Source: Cristatella mucedo
Lineage: Eukaryota > Bryozoa > Phylactolaemata > Cristatellidae
Length of the DNA: 64,000 bases
Direction: 5' to 3'
Assembly (NCBI GenBank): GCA_009760855.2
Contig: WPIO01000047.1
Location: 2,310,001-2,374,000 of the forward strand
In this document: positions 58,714 to 64,000 of the stretch, piece by piece
Numbering within the stretch: the first letter of the stretch is position 1
Layout: every line of letters starts with the position of its first letter
Notes under the pieces: generated by a model
Databases searched by the model: none
What the model saw: only the letters and a program-made list of their open reading frames with translations
Told to the model about the DNA's origin: nothing
Program-made: the position numbers and the translations under genes

Positions 58714-60002
58714 GCTACTGTGCAACACTTGTGGAAATATTACAAAAACTTCACCTCTTTCACCCGACAGTGAAGCTACGCCCCTCCTTTCTTAAGTAAT
58801 TCATGCCAGTCCAAGCGCTTTCAATAACAACGAAAGTCGCAGGCAGGAGGCGACTGCTACGGCTGCTTGCTTTTGCCCCTCTCCCTTCGAGCCGGGTGAG
58901 GGAGCATAGAGTGCAGTATGCCAACTGGCCATTAGCCTCCTGGCTGAGCACCAGGGACTGGGCAGCCGCAGCCCAAAGCAGCTTACGTGAACAGCAATCT
59001 AAAAATCGCGGACCGTAGGCTGGGGTGTCGGAGAAATTTGGTCGGGTGACCAATTGCCCCAGTCAATGAGTTCTGCTGCCATCGGATAGTAGGCTGGTCA
59101 GGTTGACCCTTTACTAAGCCCATTCAATCATGCCACTCACGCTTACCTTGAACGAGTGCAATCAAAATAATGTACGAGAGCACTGCCGCTTTGGAATGCA
59201 GCCTGGTGATGTACTTCCGGTATGACAGCCAAGGCCAGTGCACAGCCAAGTGCACGAACGGCTCGATTGCTTTGCCATTTACCAGGACATTCACACGCCC
59301 TTCTTAGAGTACAGTAGGCAGATCTAACTGCATTGGCTGTTAACACAAAATTTCCGAGCTTTTGCCCGACTAGCACTGCTCGTGCCGACAGTGATGCACG
59401 AGGCCGATGAGGCAGCCAAATGTTCTCACCTCAGGCGGAAACAGGTAAGCTATAGCCTAGCATGTTAATTAGTTATTCTTGAACAAAAAAGAAAGCATTC
59501 TGAAAGTTTCAAAGGAAATTTTCGGAAATATTATTTTAAATATTACATCTATATAACATGCATGTACAGTATATAACATAAATTTAAATATTTTCTGATC
59601 AAAGCAAATTGGCAGTCGCCGTTTATTTTACGAATTTCTCACCTCGTCAAAGTGGGTGGTATGAAGCAGGCGATACTGGAAAGCTGCAAGCTGGGAAAAA
59701 CTCATTTAGGTGCAAATTAAATTATATATATGGCATTTGCTGTGAGTAGAATAACATTCTCTATCGATATGCTTGTGCCTGCCGCTGTGCAAGTAGCACC
59801 CTAAAACGGCATCCCTTTAAAAACCACACAGCGAATTAAGGAGCTGAGAGCAGACCCGAAGGCACTTAAGATGCATGCAATAGGCATTCTTACCCCTTAT
59901 TGCAGTGCAGCAAAAACTGAAAGGACTTGGAGTTACGTGTGCTTATCAAATCAACTAATGGACAGATAAATAAAATAAATAAATGTTAGGTCATCTAAAA
60001 GT
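58714..60002. other. Spacer
   Basis: Moderately GC-rich to about 59.4 kb with short overlapping ORFs on both strands (71-97 codons) without motifs, AT-rich after that. Nothing recognised. Confidence 0.4.
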
Positions 60003-60142
60003 CTTATTTATATAGTGGCAGAAGAGCCTTAACGGCTATCACCACCGGGCGAAATGGCAATAAAGGATCACTCGCAGCAGGATTCGAACCAACGACCTCG
60101 GTTTTTTAGAGCGAGCGCCTTACCTAGTTAGCTATCGCGGCC
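60003..60142 (-). mobile_element. tRNA-derived SINE, family 2 (best copy)
   Basis: Minus strand: GGCCGCGATAGCTAACTAGG and TAAGGCGCTCGC (A box region), CGAGGTCG, B box TGGTTCGAATCCTGC, GTGATCCTTTATTGCC, GGTGGTGATAGCCGTTAAGG, CTCTTCTGCCACTATATAAA and TAAGAC. The head retains a tRNA-like layout with a consensus B box. The tail (CACTATATAAATAAG) differs from family 1, so the partner LINE is probably different. Confidence 0.9.
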
Positions 60143-60777
60143 ATGTGCTGTAGGAGAGAGGGCCCATTTCTGCTATTGACAAAAATCCTTCAGCATCATT
60201 CATTTCTTCCTGAAAAGGTCTAGCCGTTTCGCTTTATAGGTTGAGAACCTCTTGAGGTTAATGCTAACAATGATGATCTGTAGCTGAAATTAGTGAGCTC
60301 GGCAATATCGTAGCATTCATCAACGATACCGCTACCACAGGGATATCTGTGTTTATTCATTACCTTCAGTAAAGTAGCTACATTGCCATTGATAGATTGT
60401 TTGGACACTGCTTTAGTTTGCTTTCGCGCCAAAACCAAGCCTGCTGAATATCTTGGAGCAAGTTCAAAGAGCCCTGTGAATGCACTGTGTTAAAATGACT
60501 GCAAGTCAGCCTCCTCATCCCCTAGAAAATGCTCGACACCTTGCGGTCTTGTCTCCTGCCGCGACTTGATTACCTTGGTCGATCGAGGCTAGTTCCAAGG
60601 CTGCCCTGCTGCCTGTGGCCGAGAAGGCTCTTTTGGAGCTCTGCCGATTCCAGTGCGGCCTGCCACACTTTGCCTTGGCCCACTTTCTGTCTGTGTTGAG
60701 TCCTGCTGGAGGCCTCGATCTCTTTCACATTGCCACCACCTTGGCTCTAATTCATTCACAAAGATATTACGGTAGAA
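60143..60777. other. Spacer next to the second satellite
   Basis: 60.53-60.76 kb is GC-richer, with overlapping 72- and 89-codon ORFs on opposite strands. No motif recognised. Confidence 0.35.
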
Positions 60778-61587
60778 GCCAGGCAATTGGCATAGATTGC
60801 CGTGCACCGCCCTCGATTGTACGTCTGCAAGAGATTGAAAAGTTGTTCTTGCGATTTTTACGCCGTATGGTGCAATGCGACTGAAAAGTTGGAGCTTCTG
60901 CTAGAAACTGTTGCTCTATTTGTAACAGAAATTGATGAATTGGGGTATTTACTCGGGCTATTACCATCAATTTCCATGCATTGCCGTTGATTGAACATGC
61001 ACGATGGTTGCAAATTATGCACACCCAGTTAAATGTTACCTGGAATAAGAGTAGCTGTTTCGCAAAGCCAATCTAATTGATTTTTCGTGGATTGCCGTAT
61101 TGGCCTTGACCATTTGTGAGGATTGCCTTGCATTCCTGAAAGTTAACAAGCAAAGCACCTTGAAAATGCTACGGTTTCACTTCGGACGCTGCAGTAAAGC
61201 CTCATATGCAAAGACAACTGGTGCTTCGTGCTGCCGATTTCTCGTAGATTGGCCGCAGGTTTAGGTAATGGCCCCGGGCTAGTGCTGTCTATTTCCATTC
61301 ATTGCTCGCAGTTGTACATCCGCGATTGGTTGAAAAGATGGGGTTGCACTTTAAAAACAGTTCCCTGTGATACGTAACACAAGTTTAGGCTTGGCCCAGC
61401 CACATTCCGGCGATTCTCGAGGGATCAAAATGGATTGCCGTACTTGCCCGGGCCATTGCAGTTGAGTGCTGAGCATTGCCTGAGATTGAACGCACAAGGT
61501 AGCTGAAAATTTATGCGGGAACAGTGAAATGTTACGTGGAATAAGAATTGGAGCTTCATGCAGCCAACTTCTTGTCGATTTGCTCAA
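60778..61587 (+). repeat. Second diverged satellite, left block
   Basis: Recurring modules: GATTGCCGTATTGGCC-type, GGGCTATTACCATCAATTTC, CATGCATTGCCGTTGATTG, a CACGATGGTTG block and ATGTTACCTGGAATAAGA. The CGGGC/GGGCC landmark falls near 60955, 61107, 61275 and 61447, giving a period of roughly 150-172 bases. Units are strongly diverged. The block ends where a LINE tail begins at 61588. Confidence 0.65.
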
Positions 61588-62545
61588 TAATAATAATAAT
61601 AATATTGCACTTGATAAAGCGCCCTCAGAGAACTTAATCTCTTTCTAGGCGCTTTACATTTGCTGCAAAGTGATACGCAATAGAATAGTAAGTAAAATCA
61701 TGCTTGAAAAACAAACAAAATGAATAACATGGTTAGGGGTTACATGCACTGGGTCAGCATGCAAATGTGGTTAGTGGCAGCATGAACAGTGTCAGCACGC
61801 ATAAGCACATCGAGGACGAATCACAAGGACCCACTAAATGCTGTCCTAAATAGGTATGTTTTTAAGTTTCTTTTAAATGTGGTCAGGTCAGGGGATGTTC
61901 TGATGCAGGTCGGGAGGGAGTTCCAGGCTGTGGGAGCATACGAGCTAAATGCACGGTCTCCAAAGGATTTAAGGTTTGTACGAGGTATTTCTAGACTGTT
62001 GGATTCCGAAAAGCGAGTGGTACGATGCTTTGCCTGATGGGGTAGTGTATCTGAAAGATAGGCTGGAGCCATAGAATGAAGAGACCTAAAAGTGAGCGAC
62101 AAAACCTTGAAGTCAATCCGTTGCTTGACTGGTAACCAGTGCAGGTCGGCGAGAAGTGGAGTAATGTGGCAACTGCGACGCTCACGACAGACAAGCCTAG
62201 CTGCAGAGTTTTGCACCAGCTGCAATCGCCTGATCGCACATGCTGGTAGGCCAGTAAGCAGTGAGTTGCAGAAGTCGAGACGAGACGTCACGAATGCATG
62301 GACCAACTTGGACGTGGTATCCTTATCTAAACAAGCCCTAATTTTAGCAATGTTATGAAGCTGAAAATAGGCTGATTTGACTGTGGAGCTGATGTGGTCG
62401 TCTAACGAGAGGTCGCTTTGGAATATGACACCTAGATTTCGAGCTGATGCAACTGGAGATATGCTGGCAGAGCCAATTTTGAAAGTCAGCCTTTCCAATT
62501 TCTGAATAACACTAGGTTTGCCCATAACTAGTAAGTTTGTTTTAT
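61588..62545 (-). mobile_element. L2/CR1-like LINE, type 2, young 5'-truncated copy
   Basis: (TAA)n tail at 61588-61605, well-preserved hairpin (GCGCCCTCAGAGAACTTAAT / CTCTTTCTAGGCGC), complete 3' UTR and an uninterrupted C-terminal coding region. The 5' end is truncated at about 62545, where satellite sequence resumes. It interrupts the satellite and has no stops, so it is younger than most copies here. Confidence 0.92.
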
Positions 62546-62819
62546 CAAGGATTGTGGCATTGGCTCTTGCGATTGCTGTCGATTGTCGTGCATTATTGGT
62601 TATTAAAGTGCAAAATAGCTTGACAACTTTAAGGTCTAACTCACTTTTAACGCAATAAAATGTTGTATGCAATAACAAATGGACATTCTCACAGTAAATT
62701 TGTCGTCGAATTGCCACGGATTGTAGTAGATTGCTGCTTCGAGCCAAGCCGTTGGAGTATGCTGCCATCCATTGCGTGAGTTCACACGAGCGAAATTGAT
62801 TAAAATGATGTGGTTGCAA
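61821..62819 (-). pseudogene. Open LINE polymerase C-terminal region
   Basis: 332 codons open on the minus strand. From about residue 95 the protein is type 2 LINE: TNLLVMGKPSVIQKLERLTF, ARNLGVIFQSDLSLDDHISS, HNIAKIRACLDKDTTSKL, FVTSRLDFCNSLLTGLPACA, LQLVQNSAARLVCRERRSCH, ADLHWLPVKQRIDFKVLSLT, ending RTAFSGSL. The first ~94 residues are satellite read through by chance. It has no endonuclease and no RT active site, so it is a fragment. It gives the cleanest view of the family's C-terminal sequence in this window. Confidence 0.9.
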
Positions 62820-63620
62820 TTTAAAGAGTGAGCTTTTTCATATAGATTGAGATACCAATTTCGGCCATTTTGCATCGAATTGTTGCTTATTTCGATATTG
62901 ACATGGGCCATTACAATCAATTGCTGACGTGGATTGCCGACGGGCCATCAATGCACAATGGTTGAGGCAATTGTGACATTATGCGAGTACACAATAACCA
63001 AAGAGTGCAGCAGCGTGGAATAATAATTACAGCTTCCAGTGTATACGTTCGGGTCACTGTGCTGTGGATTGAGGTGATTGGGCTATTCGACTGGACCACT
63101 GCATTGCATTGCATGAGAACGTGTATACAAAATGGAGTGAACTATTCTGGGCGCACTTTCAACTGAGTCTTTCTTATATGCAATTGGCGATTTAGGGATT
63201 ACTTGCATTGGAGATTGTGGTATTTTCCCAGGTCATATCGGGCGATTGCCATGCATTGCCACAGTGAGCGGATTTACATTTTTTTTTTTACTTTAGGTAG
63301 GTGTGCACACAATGCAGTTCGTTTTTATACGCAATTAAAACTAGAGCTTTTCGGAATCTATCTCTAGTCGCTTTGTGGTGAATCGGAGGGGATTTCGGTA
63401 TTGCCCTGGCTTTTAAAGTCTAGTGCAGCACATTGCTCAAGAAATACAGTGAAAATGGAAGCGAAATTTTACGAATAAAATTGCTGTAAAGTGTGCGGTC
63501 ATATGGAATCTCAAAAAAGCTTTTCGCACAAGATTTCTTTGTTTTAGGGATGGAATGCAATGGATTGCAGGGAATGCAGTATTTGCCCGGGCCGCTGCAA
63601 CCCATCTCAGTAGACTTCAC
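62546..63620 (+). repeat. Second diverged satellite, right block
   Basis: Continuation of the array after the LINE: GATTGCTGTCGATTGTCGTG, ATTGCCACGGATTGTAG, GGGCCATTACAATCAATTGC, GGATTGCCGACGGGCC, CGATTGCCATGCATTGCC and GGATTGCAGGGAATGCAG. Spacing is irregular; divergence is high. A 148-codon minus ORF and a 111-codon plus ORF at its right end are products of this repeat and its flank. Confidence 0.6.
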
Positions 63621-64000
63621 GAGAACGCAAGAGCGGAATCGCGCAAAAGTTTGGGAAGTATATTTTAAATGCAGCTTAGTTTTAGATTCCAGTTTTTCTA
63701 AGCTTTGTGCAGCTGATTTGGTGAATTTCAGGTCAACCAAAGTGTGTTTCCCTAAGGCCTCTGTGAATGCGGCTCGTCTGCATAACTGTGCATGCGAGCA
63801 ATCAAATGAAATGATGACTTTAAATTGATAGATAGATAAAATTTGTGTACAGAAATATCCACCCAAAATTTACTCGAGCTCGGCAATGCCAATATCCTGT
63901 CGACTCTAGCCTAATTAGAGTTGATTGCTGCAATCCGTCGGATCCGAGTTGGTGAGGTCAGTTGTGGTCGGTAACCTCGTCAGCTAGTGGTTAGATAATG
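63621..64000. other. Spacer at window end
   Basis: No recognised gene or repeat. Confidence 0.4.

Noticed and set aside
60061-60142. Possible tRNA gene (B box GGTTCGAATCC)
   Set aside because: Acceptor and anticodon arms do not pair properly, and three other copies share a non-tRNA body and tail. It is a SINE.
63420-63866. Overlapping 148- and 111-codon ORFs on opposite strands
   Set aside because: They overlap each other and the satellite, and the protein sequences have no recognisable features.

Overview
The window looks like AT-rich, intron-containing nuclear DNA of an animal, most likely an invertebrate. The reasons are L2/CR1-clade non-LTR retrotransposon copies with (TAA)n tails, tRNA-derived SINEs, microsatellites, diverged ~170-bp satellites, and a split cytochrome P450 exon pair with a 78-bp GT-AG intron. 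There is no operon structure, ribosome binding site, CRISPR array or bacterial gene. The species cannot be fixed from the sequence alone.

Layout. 1-5140: LINE copies of two families flank a ~170-bp-period satellite (about 2590-4130). 5141-14109: mostly featureless AT-rich DNA holding a decayed two-exon P450 (9403-9769) and a SINE. 14110-17045: two LINE copies of the same family lie tail to tail. 18330-22970: mixed LINE fragments, one with an intact YADD reverse transcriptase motif. 23821-24858: the longest convincing non-repeat ORF, a GC-rich orphan of 345 residues whose downstream DNA recurs in diverged form near 54.6 kb. 26140-31460: decayed LINE and SINE remnants and one weak first-exon candidate. 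32690-39500: a head-to-tail pile of minus-strand LINE copies, including one nearly full-length element with endonuclease and reverse transcriptase domains. A 1075-bp terminal-inverted-repeat element has inserted into one 5' region there, and its 8-bp target duplication is confirmed by an uninserted copy in the same window. 43-46 kb: LINE 3' end, a 100-bp dispersed repeat pair and a 66-bp tandem duplication. 50-51.7 kb: a long (AG)n tract, a possible terminal exon with cysteines, and a LINE fragment. 58.2-58.7 kb: an unrecognised GC-rich ORF. 60.0-63.6 kb: a SINE and a second diverged satellite, split by a young-looking LINE copy.

How the parts relate. Nearly all recognisable content is mobile. 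The dominant LINE family (called type 2 here) ends in a hairpin followed by TAA repeats. One SINE family carries the same hairpin-type tail behind a tRNA-like head, the usual sign that a SINE uses a LINE's reverse transcriptase. A second LINE family (type 1) has a different tail. Roughly a fifth to a quarter of the window is recognisable LINE sequence. No intact, confidently identified host gene is present.
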